The notes: generated by a model from the sequence alone, not told the origin. DNA of 10,450 nt from Candidatus Shapirobacteria bacterium CG09_land_8_20_14_0_10_38_17 (GCA_002774085.1 PEZH01000015.1:1-10450); one strand, 5' to 3'. Counted from the stretch's first letter, positions 1 through 5,589 are shown. Program-made: numbers and translations.

Positions 1-345
1 CTATATAACAATGTATCGGTATTATAGCACAGAACAGGCCAAAATTCGCATAAAAAGACTCATGAGTTTTTACTAAAGCGAGTGAATGGTTTAATTGTGT
101 GTGTTGGCATACGGGCGGGATGGAACAACGACATTTTGTCCTTCTACTCCCTCCTTTCTAATTCTCAAACGGTGCGAAAATTTTGTGGGAAGAGAGCGAT
201 GCGAAGGCGGCTGCGGCGATTCCTTTTCCCCTTAAACCCCTTTTCCTCGCCGCAGCCGCCGGAGCTGACCTTTTAATTTTTACGGATTTTTGATAAAATA
301 AGTTCGAGTCTTTTTGTAAAAGGAGCTCCTAAGATCCATTAGCTC
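1..345. other. Gene-free left end with hairpins
   Basis: I see no convincing gene here. A 64-codon open frame on the plus strand (82-276) is low in complexity, matches no family I recognise and overlaps a strong inverted repeat, so I do not call it. The stretch holds a short symmetric site centred on CATG at 61-64, with an A-run on the left and a T-run on the right. It also holds a GC-rich 14-bp inverted repeat (206-260, listed separately) and the 10-bp palindrome AGGAGCTCCT at 321-330, near the 3' end of the DUF3175 gene. It may be a decayed intergenic or mobile-element region. Confidence 0.6.
206..260. repeat. 14-bp GC-rich inverted repeat around a pyrimidine mirror repeat
   Basis: The arms GGCGGCTGCGGCGA (206-219) and TCGCCGCAGCCGCC (247-260) are exact reverse complements, separated by 27 bases. 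The spacer on the plus strand is almost pure pyrimidine and is itself a mirror repeat: CCTTTTCCCC (222-231) faces CCCCTTTTCC (237-246) across TTAAA. A strong stem with a large loop is certain at the sequence level, but the role is unknown. A T-rich stretch begins only about 10 bases after the stem, so it is a poor intrinsic terminator. Confidence 0.85.
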
Positions 346-624
346 TCAACTTTCTTGAAATAAACTTCTCAGTTTTACTTTTGCCTGCTCTAAAATTTCC
401 TTCTGCTCCGCTTTCAAATTCTTTCCGGCGCGGTTGATATAAAAATTAAGCATGCCCATAGCCGACCGAAAAGGAGATGTCTTTCTTCGGACACTATCTT
501 CTGCGGATCTTTTGAGAGAGGCGGCAATTTTTTTGGGATCTTTCCAGGTAAATACTCCTTCTTCAAGATCAAGGGCAAAACTTGTCTCGGTTACTTTCTT
601 AGACCAATATTTTTTCTTTTTCAT
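346..624 (-). CDS. DUF3175 family protein
   Basis: This is a 92-residue soluble protein of the DUF3175 family, whose function is unknown. The N-terminal half carries the pattern I associate with the family: WSKKVTETS (residues 8-16), then a short acidic LDLEEGVF block and a tryptophan in FTW. This leads into a lysine-rich KKIAASLKRSAEDS segment. The C-terminal half has MLNFYINRAGKNL followed by a predicted helix (KAEQKEILEQAKVKLRSLF). The length is about normal for the family, so the gene looks complete. The ATG at 624 is preceded by AGGG nine bases upstream, a plausible ribosome binding site. It stops with TGA. No signal peptide or membrane segment is present, and the next gene upstream is over 400 bases away, so it is probably transcribed alone. 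The family call rests on recognition of conserved blocks, without a search. Confidence 0.85.
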   Translation of the reverse strand: MKKKKYWSKKVTETSFALDLEEGVFTWKDPKKIAASLKRSAEDSVRRKTSPFRSAMGMLNFYINRAGKNLKAEQKEILEQAKVKLRSLFQES

Positions 625-1042
625 CTGCTGTAACCCTAAGATAAAAGCTAAATCGTCTTCTTTGCTACAGTTTAAATCTAAAAATTAAAAAAGAAAAAAC
701 CTATATGTCTGCCCGTCAAATGGCAGTTTTTCCCCATGTCCATTTGAATGGGACTTTACTAAACATTTTTTTAGGGTCATCAATTTTTTATTTTATTCTC
801 TTTTTTTAGATTTCTGTAATGTTGTCGCCAATTCATAATGTGTCTTAATTTTCTTTGGAGAGAATTACTTTCGGAATCTTAGGACTCCTAACCATCTCGA
901 CAATCTAAACTCTTAATATCCTTATTATATCTTATTGACCCGGTAAGGAAAAATTATTCTTTAAAAGAGATGCCGGTTTTCTGCCTCCCAAGGATTCTCC
1001 TTTCCGAAGTTTTTTAAAAATTTTTGTGGTAAGAAAAAGCTC
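625..1042. other. Intergenic stretch, AT-rich, no gene seen
   Basis: There is no supportable gene between the DUF3175 and Nudix genes. A plus-strand frame reaching in from 452 is a shadow of the DUF3175 gene. On the minus strand, TTGACG (714-719) resembles a -35 box, but I find no matching -10 box. A short imperfect hairpin, GTCCATT/AATGGGAC, lies near 738-753. The 17-bp repeat copy at 989-1005 is listed separately. Otherwise I see only A- and T-runs. Confidence 0.55.
989..1005. repeat. 17-bp direct repeat, copy 1 (downstream of Nudix gene)
   Basis: CAAGGATTCTCCTTTCC occurs here and again, exactly and in the same orientation, at 1620-1636. A shorter match (ATTCTCCTTTCC) is at 4109-4120. The core AAGGA-TTC-TCCTT is an inverted repeat. 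The two full copies lie on either side of the Nudix gene, 631 bp apart. Confidence 0.85.
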
Positions 1043-1501
1043 CTATCCTATTTGACCCAAATATTTTGTCTCGCCAACAAAATTATTTTGCCAATCAGAA
1101 ATTAATTGTTTGGTGAGACTTTTGGGTAAAACATTAATTTTGGATAATTTATTTAAATCCACCCAAGTTTGCCAATGAGCACCATCAAATTCATTATCCT
1201 TAACACCCTCTATTTCTTGATACTTGTTAACATCACCCAAGACATAAATTTCAAGGCTGTGTTCCTTTTTTTCGGGTAAAATAAAATCACTAATGTATAA
1301 AATCTTCTTAAATTGAAAATTAACCGCTTCACCACATTCTTCTTTAATTTCCCTTTGACATCCTTCCAAGAGAGTTTCACCATATTCTAATTTGCCGCCA
1401 ATATAGAAGTAAAATTTTTCTTTGGCAGTATAGGAAAGCAACACTTGCCTGTTTTTAATAATAACCAATCGTGCCCTTATTTTAATTTTAGGATCTTCCA
1501 T
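1043..1501 (-). CDS. Nudix hydrolase
   Basis: This 152-residue protein belongs to the Nudix superfamily, Mg2+-dependent enzymes that cleave a nucleoside diphosphate linked to another moiety. The Nudix box GX5EX7REUXEEXGU spans residues 36-58: G36, E42, R50, E51, E54, E55 and G57 are all present, so metal binding and catalysis should be intact. The last position, usually hydrophobic, is E58. The N-terminal strand IRARLVIIKNRQVLLSY and the C-terminal EFDGAHWQTWVDL segment fit the usual Nudix fold. No family-specific signature tells the substrate, which could be a damaged nucleotide, ADP-ribose or an NDP-sugar. The ATG at 1501 has no strong ribosome binding site. It stands alone between two copies of a 17-bp direct repeat, and paired ACTAAT/ATTAGT words lie 55-101 bases upstream. 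Confidence 0.9.
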   Translation of the reverse strand: MEDPKIKIRARLVIIKNRQVLLSYTAKEKFYFYIGGKLEYGETLLEGCQREIKEECGEAVNFQFKKILYISDFILPEKKEHSLEIYVLGDVNKYQEIEGVKDNEFDGAHWQTWVDLNKLSKINVLPKSLTKQLISDWQNNFVGETKYLGQIG

Positions 1502-1555
1502 TGCTCTTATTTTACCATCTATTACTCAAAGGGGTAACTTCGATTTTTTGTTGAG

Positions 1556-1602
1556 ACTAATTGATTAGTTAATTCTGATTTTCCACTAATTTTAACATTA
1601 GT
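1556..1602. promoter_or_regulatory. Paired ACTAAT/ATTAGT inverted words upstream of Nudix gene
   Basis: ACTAAT (1556-1561) and ATTAGT (1564-1569) form a perfect inverted pair with a 2-base gap. The same words recur as a second pair, ACTAAT (1585-1590) and ATTAGT (1597-1602), with a 6-base gap. Two dyads of the same word in 47 bp, just upstream of a minus-strand gene, could be an operator for a dimeric regulator. AT-rich composition makes chance dyads easier here, so this is only a candidate. Confidence 0.3.
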
Positions 1603-1619
1603 TTAGTATTTTGCCCTTT

Positions 1620-1636
1620 CAAGGATTCTCCTTTCC
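1620..1636. repeat. 17-bp direct repeat, copy 2 (upstream of Nudix gene)
   Basis: Exact second copy of CAAGGATTCTCCTTTCC, in the same orientation as 989-1005. It sits between the 3' end of the broken DUF5667 gene and the Nudix gene. Flanking bases are not conserved apart from a T-rich TTxTGCC about 10 bases to the left in both copies. Confidence 0.85.
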
Positions 1637-1677
1637 AGTCTTGGAAAAACTGACAGAGACAAAAAATTTGCGAAGAC

Positions 1678-2512
1678 TTACTCTTTAATAACTTCTACTT
1701 CTTTTCCTCCCGAGGAATTCTCCGAAGAATTAACCGGAGGAGCCGCGTTTTGATTGTTACCTTCTACAGTTGTTCCACCACTATCTGAACCTCCCCCAGT
1801 TTTTACTTCCACAGTCTTAATATCAACCCCACTGGGTCCACCCTCGGAGGTCCCTGGCGCAAACTTCATCTCTCCACCCTCAATCACAATCCCACTCTGA
1901 CCTCCCGATTCTGTTCCAGGTGCATACATTAGTTCTCCACCACTATCATCACCAACCACAACCACTCCCGCTTCCCCTCCCGGTCCCGTTCCGGGCGCCC
2001 AGTAAAAACTCGGTTGCCCCTTCCGATCCATTCACATCAATCACTCGTTTTACTACCTGATTTACTACCTGTTCCTGAACCTGAATAACTTCCTGTTTTC
2101 CACCTTCGTCAATCTTTGTCTTTATCTCCTCCATTGTTTTTTGTTGTTCAATTGTTCTTTCTTGAACTGCTCCCAAAACTTCTCCCTTGTCGGTTTTTTC
2201 CAATAAATTATTTTGCCTTTCTTTTACCTGAAGGTAATTTTGGATTAAACCTTGGACCTTTTCATTATTACCCTTTTCCGCATAGTCTTGAGCCATAACC
2301 AATCTCTTTTCAGCGTGTTTTTCTAAAACCTGGATTTTCTTTTCTGCGCTGAAGGCAAAAAAGTATTCCACCCCCTCCTGAATTTTAGTTATGATTGAGT
2401 TATCAGAGACAGTAATTTCTTACAAATCAATTGCTTCCACAGTTTTCGGGGTAAAAAAGCTAATAAGAAAAAAGAATAGTGACACTAAGAGCAGCAACCT
2501 TTTATTATTCAT
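1678..2512 (-). pseudogene. DUF5667 secreted repeat protein, broken by a stop and a frameshift
   Basis: Reading from the ATG at 2512, the frame starts with a signal peptide (MNNKRLLLLVSLFFFLISFF, then TPKTVEAIDL). Codon 31 is TAA (2420-2422). The same frame then continues, clearly coding, with a DUF5667-like domain containing FSAEKKIQVLEKHAEKRL and a coiled region rich in Q, E and K. At the run CCCC on the plus strand (2017-2020) the coding sense moves by +1. Removing one base there joins ...VIDVNGSEG to QPSFYWAPG and restores about 115 more residues. That tail carries three repeats of the type APGTxxGGxxG (WAPGTGPGG, YAPGTESGG, FAPGTSEGG) and ends in a G/S/N-rich stretch. The intact protein would be about 277 residues, exported and probably surface-exposed. 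Two independent lesions favour a decaying gene, but a sequencing or assembly error at either site cannot be excluded. GTG at 2371 could allow a shortened product without the signal peptide. Confidence 0.8.
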
Positions 2513-2522
2513 CTTTACATTA

Positions 2523-2551
2523 AAAGTACAGTATTATTATTGATAAGTCAA
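2523..2551 (-). promoter_or_regulatory. Candidate promoter of the DUF5667 gene
   Basis: On the minus strand, TTGACT (plus-strand 2546-2551) is followed after 17 bases by TACTTT (2523-2528). The start codon at 2512 lies only 10 bases beyond the -10 box, so the transcript would have almost no leader. The -35 box is good and the -10 box is weak. Confidence 0.4.
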
Positions 2552-2590
2552 TACCATCTTCGTTCCATCTTGAGTGTTTATTCCAAGAAA

Positions 2591-2681
2591 GCGGTCCGCC
2601 AGCTGGCGGGCCAGCCTCGCCGGCTAGGCGGGCCAATCACAGGTTGGAGATGAAGCGATATCAATAAACGCGCGAAGCGCG
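2591..2681. repeat. GC-rich palindromic block
   Basis: The perfect 14-bp palindrome CCGCCAGCTGGCGG (2596-2609) is followed by AGCC-TCGCC-GGCT (2613-2625) and a direct repeat of GGCGGGCC (2605-2612 and 2627-2634). GGTCCGCC (2593-2600) can also pair with the second GGCGGGCC with one G-T pair. Further on, CGCGC-GAA-GCGCG (2669-2681) forms a tight hairpin. The block is far richer in GC than its surroundings. TCCGCC/GGCGGA palindromes of this type recur at 5944-5959 inside a tRNA relic. Confidence 0.75.
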
Positions 2682-2702
2682 ACACAAAGCGGAACACAAA
2701 GC

Positions 2703-2726
2703 CCCGACCGTAAGAGTGGGTTTTTT
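2703..2726 (+). terminator. Intrinsic terminator-like hairpin on the plus strand
   Basis: CCCGAC (2703-2708) pairs with GTGGG (2716-2720) with one bulged G and a 7-base loop, followed directly by six Ts (2721-2726). The orientation suits a plus-strand transcript, yet no plus-strand gene lies to the left. On the minus strand it follows the stop of the alpha/beta hydrolase gene, but without a T-run. It may end an unrecognised RNA that includes the GC-rich block. Confidence 0.45.
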
Positions 2727-2727
2727 A

Positions 2728-3717
2728 TTATAGTTCCTCCTCAAAAAATTCTAAGTCTTGTTCAATTACTTCATTCCAACTGCTAACCATATTGTGATCA
2801 GCGCCGAGGTGTTTAAAATAATTATTAATGATTTCTAATTCGTCTAACTTTTCCACAAAATCATTTGTCCAGGTAACCGGTACGGACTGGTCGGCTGTTC
2901 CTTGGTGAATTTGCAAAGATGCCCTGATCTTATCAAGATAGTTAGTTACTGAAAATTGAGCCACATCATAGTCTTTTTCCAGCCGGTAAAGCTCGGCTCT
3001 TAGAGCCTTGCCCTCATCTTCAAATTCATCGGTAAAATATAGAATTGAATAAGGAAAAGGCTTGGTGACCGGTGCCCAAAGAGTGGTGGGAATTTCTTTT
3101 TGGGAAATCGCCAAAACTGATAAGGCAATTTGGCCGCCATTGCTATGACCCCAAAGACCGATTTTATCCGGATCAGCCTGGGGTAAGTTCTTAATTGATG
3201 ATAATAAATTCAAAACCACTACCGGGTTATTAAATCTTTCCCACCAAACATCATTTTCCGGGTTATCCGATCCCCCATAACCTAAAAAATCTGGCGCTAA
3301 GGTAATATAGCCATTTTGAGCAAAAACGCCGGCCGCTTTTTCGGTGCCAATTCCGGTTTGGTAATCTTCCTGATTGACATAACCTCTTAACAAAACAATT
3401 ACCGGCATTTTTTTCGACTTTTCTGTTAGGGGAAAATTAATTTGGCCAGTGACCTTTTTTTTATCGGACCAAAAAGTGAACAAATGAGCGATATAATCTT
3501 CATTTTTATCGTTTATAATTTCGCCAATTTCTATTGAGCTACCCTCATATTTTCTTTGGGCCAGATTGTCAAAAGTAAAAACCAGGAGAGGCTTAGGAGT
3601 GGGGGATGGAGCGATTATTCCCTTCTCCGGTAATTTATCGCCGGCTACGAACCAAATAAAAAACCCTCCGCCTAAAGATAAAAAGATTACCACCAGCGCC
3701 AGCAGAACCTTACTCAT
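2728..3717 (-). CDS. Membrane-anchored alpha/beta hydrolase, S9 peptidase/esterase-like
   Basis: This 329-residue protein has an N-terminal hydrophobic segment (about 4-25) that should anchor it in the membrane or act as an uncleaved signal, followed by a proline-rich linker (38-43). The alpha/beta hydrolase fold covers about 85-329. The catalytic triad is readable: nucleophile Ser192 in GHSNGG, Asp276 in HQGTADQSVP, and His308 in GADHNM. The region MPVIVLLRGY (104-113) gives the strand and oxyanion loop, and PDFLGYGGSD follows. The overall pattern is that of the dipeptidyl-aminopeptidase/acylaminoacyl-peptidase group (S9-like), but without the beta-propeller, so an esterase is equally possible. 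It acts outside the cytoplasm. The ATG at 3717 has AAGGGG three bases upstream, very close. A TATAAT box lies 10 bases upstream. The substrate cannot be told from sequence. Transcription is monocistronic. Confidence 0.88.
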   Translation of the reverse strand: MSKVLLALVVIFLSLGGGFFIWFVAGDKLPEKGIIAPSPTPKPLLVFTFDNLAQRKYEGSSIEIGEIINDKNEDYIAHLFTFWSDKKKVTGQINFPLTEKSKKMPVIVLLRGYVNQEDYQTGIGTEKAAGVFAQNGYITLAPDFLGYGGSDNPENDVWWERFNNPVVVLNLLSSIKNLPQADPDKIGLWGHSNGGQIALSVLAISQKEIPTTLWAPVTKPFPYSILYFTDEFEDEGKALRAELYRLEKDYDVAQFSVTNYLDKIRASLQIHQGTADQSVPVTWTNDFVEKLDELEIINNYFKHLGADHNMVSSWNEVIEQDLEFFEEEL

Positions 3718-3727
3718 AATCCCCTTA

Positions 3728-3758
3728 ATTATACAGTAAAACTATAGCTGGGACATAA
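3728..3758 (-). promoter_or_regulatory. Candidate promoter of the alpha/beta hydrolase
   Basis: The minus strand carries a perfect TATAAT (plus-strand 3728-3733), 10 bases upstream of the start codon. A weak -35 candidate, TTATGT (3753-3758), lies 19 bases further up, inside the terminal repeat of the MITE-like element. The predicted leader is only a few bases long. Confidence 0.5.
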
Positions 3759-3870
3759 ATACCAGCTCGAGCACATCTTTAAGTTTTCGTCATTCCTGAA
3801 ATAAAACCTGCCCTGATGAATATCAGGGTTCAGAATGACACTGATAACCAAATTATGTCCCAGCTATAGT
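3741..3870. mobile_element. MITE-like element, 130 bp with 18-bp terminal inverted repeats
   Basis: ACTATAGCTGGGACATAA (3741-3758) is the exact reverse complement of TTATGTCCCAGCTATAGT (3853-3870). Nested inside are GTCATTCCTGAA (3789-3800) against TTCAGAATGAC (3829-3839), with one bulge, and CCCTGAT-GAAT-ATCAGGG (3811-3828). No protein is encoded. Size and terminal symmetry fit a non-autonomous miniature element or a large palindromic repeat unit. I see no clear target-site duplication. The right flank (GAGACATAAC) resembles part of the terminal repeat, which hints at local rearrangement. The left end reaches the promoter of the hydrolase gene. Confidence 0.65.
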
Positions 3871-4163
3871 GAGACATAACATCTTATATTCCGGGCATAG
3901 AAATAACTAAATTGTATTGGCGATAGAAATAAAAGGAAAGGAAACATTTCTGACATACGGTACCGTATGTCCTAATTTCACTTTAATATATTTGAAGTAC
4001 TTTTTCTATTCTGAAAAGAGGTGTCTTGCTCTCTCTATATATAAGATACTGAAACAAATTAAGGACGATGAGCTATACCACAGTCACAGTAAAATTGTGC
4101 TCTCAGGTATTCTCCTTTCCCACCCTTCCCGGCTTTAGCCTCGCAAGGTGACTCCTTGCGAGG
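3871..4163. other. Intergenic stretch without a supportable gene
   Basis: A 73-codon plus-strand frame (3917-4138) starts at TTG, matches no family I know, contains a 20-bp palindrome and ends in a palindromic repeat. I treat it as non-coding. The stretch holds the palindrome at 3952-3971, a 12-base piece of the 17-bp repeat (ATTCTCCTTTCC, 4109-4120) and the palindromic repeat at 4135-4167. With the MITE-like unit, the whole gap between the two minus-strand genes is about 446 bases. Confidence 0.5.
3952..3971. repeat. Perfect 20-bp palindrome
   Basis: GACATACGGTACCGTATGTC reads the same on both strands over all 20 bases with no central spacer. Such a gapless dyad suits binding by a symmetric dimer or a recombination site better than a transcript hairpin. 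It lies 81 bp to the right of the MITE-like element, and its GACATA ends echo the GACATA in that element's terminal repeat. Confidence 0.85.
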
Positions 4164-4167
4164 CTAA
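4135..4167. repeat. 33-bp palindromic repeat, copy 1, overlapping the S41 gene end
   Basis: TTAGCCTCGCAAGG (4135-4148) and CCTTGCGAGGCTAA (4154-4167) form a perfect 14-bp stem around TGACT. An identical copy lies at 10285-10317. The right arm covers the stop codon of the S41-like gene (4164-4166). The hairpin could stop transcription or protect the 3' end of the mRNA, but it has no T-run on either side. Confidence 0.9.
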
Positions 4168-5477
4168 ATTAGCTCTTTCACCACTTCAGTTAACTCTTCA
4201 CAACGAAAATATTTATAAAGCTCATTCTCCCAACCGAGATTATTAATGTTCACTGTCGGTTCCACACCCTGCCCTTCAATCGGCTGGCCATCGTCGCGCA
4301 AAGTTAGGCTATGAACCAAAAACATTGAATATTCCTCTTTATCATCAAATTGACTATCTAATTTAAACACCCTTTCAATCGTCCCCCAACCACGGGTGGT
4401 AACACCAACCAACACTCCCACATTATATTTTTTCAAAGTAGCCGCGATCACTTCCGCCGAAGACTGTGTCTCTTTATCAATCAAAACAACTACTCTTTTA
4501 TATCTTACCAGCGAAGGCAACCAACCAACCCTTGTCTTAAAATCCGTCCTTTCTCCTTGATGAAAAAACTGATAAGCATAACTATCTTCACCGATAAAAG
4601 GGCCTAAGAGGTAGGGGAGAATATCAATAGAACCGCCGATATTCCCCCGCAAATCCAGAATTAAAGTATCCAAATCTTCGCCACTATCTACTTTTTTGGT
4701 TACTCGTTGTAATTCATCAAAAGTAGTCGGCGATATCTTGGAAAAGTAAAGATAAAAAATATTAGAACGAAGCAATCTGTAGGTAATCGTCGGCTCAACT
4801 CCCGTCGTGTCATAAAGCTGACGGCTTTCTTCATCGCCTAAAACTCGAAAAGAATTTTCAATTTGGGATAATTTCTGAGCTGCTTCTGTTGAAGTTTTTG
4901 CCTCAACAACCAATTCCTGTTCTTTAACCCGATAAGCCTCTTTAATTTTCTCTTGAGAATCGTTTTCCAAAACTCCTAAAATTTCATACTGATCAACGCT
5001 GGGATTCTTGTTTTCCACATTATTTTTCAAAGCTGTTTCGTCTTTTTTACTATAAAGCCGGCTACGGCCAAAAGGCTCCAAATTAGCCAAAACAATATCG
5101 GCTAATTGAGCGACGAATTCTTTTTTCTTCTCCTGAGAATCAATTTCTTTTAATATCGTATCAGCTGTCTTTAAAAGCTCCTCTTTATTCTCTTTCTTCA
5201 AAGACTGGGGTTGGCCAACCAACTTTTCTATCCCCAAAACAAATAAATGGGTTAATTCCTCATCACTTAAACTTTTCCAATAATTTTCTTTAATCTTGTC
5301 ATAAACCTCGCTTAGAAAGGGACTATAAGTGTTCTCCTTAAAAGAAAAGGCTTCTTCTTTAGTTGGGCTATTAATCTTTTGGGCATAAAAATACCCTCCT
5401 GCTAACCCACCCCCAAAAATAAGCAGGACAGAAAAAATTCCCAATATCTTTCTCGCTTTAATGCCTTTAAACATCAT
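4164..5477 (-). CDS. S41 peptidase-like protein with an internal J-like domain
   Basis: This 437-residue protein has an N-terminal membrane segment (about 10-31), so the rest should lie outside the cytoplasm. A helical region (50-160) leads into a J-like domain (about 161-226). That domain starts DQYEILGV and has helix II EKIKEAYRV, helix III QIENSFRVLGDEESRQLYD, and no HPD between them. The C-terminal part (about 232-412) is the S41 core: LDTLILDLRGNIGGS (269-283), ETQSSAEVIAATLKKY (336-351) and VGVTTRGWGTIE (357-368). In CtpA/Tsp enzymes the Ser nucleophile and the Lys base are 25 residues apart. Here Ser339 matches the Ser, but the Lys position is Trp364. PDZ, normal in this family, is missing, and the J-like domain occupies its place. 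It may be an inactive or mechanistically altered processing protease. Two ATGs (5477, 5474) are possible starts. The stop lies inside a palindromic repeat. Confidence 0.85.
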   Translation of the reverse strand: MMFKGIKARKILGIFSVLLIFGGGLAGGYFYAQKINSPTKEEAFSFKENTYSPFLSEVYDKIKENYWKSLSDEELTHLFVLGIEKLVGQPQSLKKENKEELLKTADTILKEIDSQEKKKEFVAQLADIVLANLEPFGRSRLYSKKDETALKNNVENKNPSVDQYEILGVLENDSQEKIKEAYRVKEQELVVEAKTSTEAAQKLSQIENSFRVLGDEESRQLYDTTGVEPTITYRLLRSNIFYLYFSKISPTTFDELQRVTKKVDSGEDLDTLILDLRGNIGGSIDILPYLLGPFIGEDSYAYQFFHQGERTDFKTRVGWLPSLVRYKRVVVLIDKETQSSAEVIAATLKKYNVGVLVGVTTRGWGTIERVFKLDSQFDDKEEYSMFLVHSLTLRDDGQPIEGQGVEPTVNINNLGWENELYKYFRCEELTEVVKELI

Positions 5478-5491
5478 CTCTATTTTAGAAA

Positions 5492-5535
5492 ATTATACTC
5501 CCTTTAAATTTATCTTTTTAAAAAACCATTGTCAA
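5492..5535 (-). promoter_or_regulatory. Candidate promoter(s) of the S41-like gene
   Basis: On the minus strand, TTGACA (plus-strand 5530-5535) is followed after 17 bases by TAAATT (5507-5512). A perfect TATAAT (5492-5497) lies closer to the gene, 14 bases upstream of the first ATG, but without a good -35 box at the right distance. Either or both may be used. The nearer one would give a leader of only a few bases. The plus-strand promoter of tRNA-Arg starts just to the right. Confidence 0.5.
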
Positions 5536-5547
5536 ATAACAGAATTA

Positions 5548-5576
5548 TTGTAATCAAGCCCGTATTTTGCTAAAAT
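5548..5576 (+). promoter_or_regulatory. Candidate promoter of tRNA-Arg
   Basis: TTGTAA (5548-5553), a 17-base spacer, then TAAAAT (5571-5576). The -10 box ends 13 bases upstream of the mature tRNA 5' end, a normal arrangement for a tRNA gene with a short 5' leader. Confidence 0.55.
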
Positions 5577-5589
5577 TACAGTTGAAATT

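Noticed and set aside
82..276. 64-codon plus-strand open frame
   Set aside because: No family resemblance, a basic low-complexity middle, and most of its 3' half is the 14-bp inverted repeat with its pyrimidine loop.
452..688. 78-codon plus-strand open frame
   Set aside because: It is antisense to the DUF3175 gene, which has clear family motifs; the extra part is low-complexity.
2116..2298. 60-codon plus-strand open frame
   Set aside because: It lies antisense to the DUF5667-like coding region and is made of hydrophobic low-complexity residues.
2420..2422. Recoded TAA (alternative genetic code)
   Set aside because: TAA ends other genes in the window, and the same gene also carries a frameshift, so a nonsense mutation or error is simpler.
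3917..4138. 73-codon plus-strand open frame starting at TTG
   Set aside because: No recognisable motif, no ribosome binding site, contains the 20-bp palindrome and ends inside a dispersed palindromic repeat.
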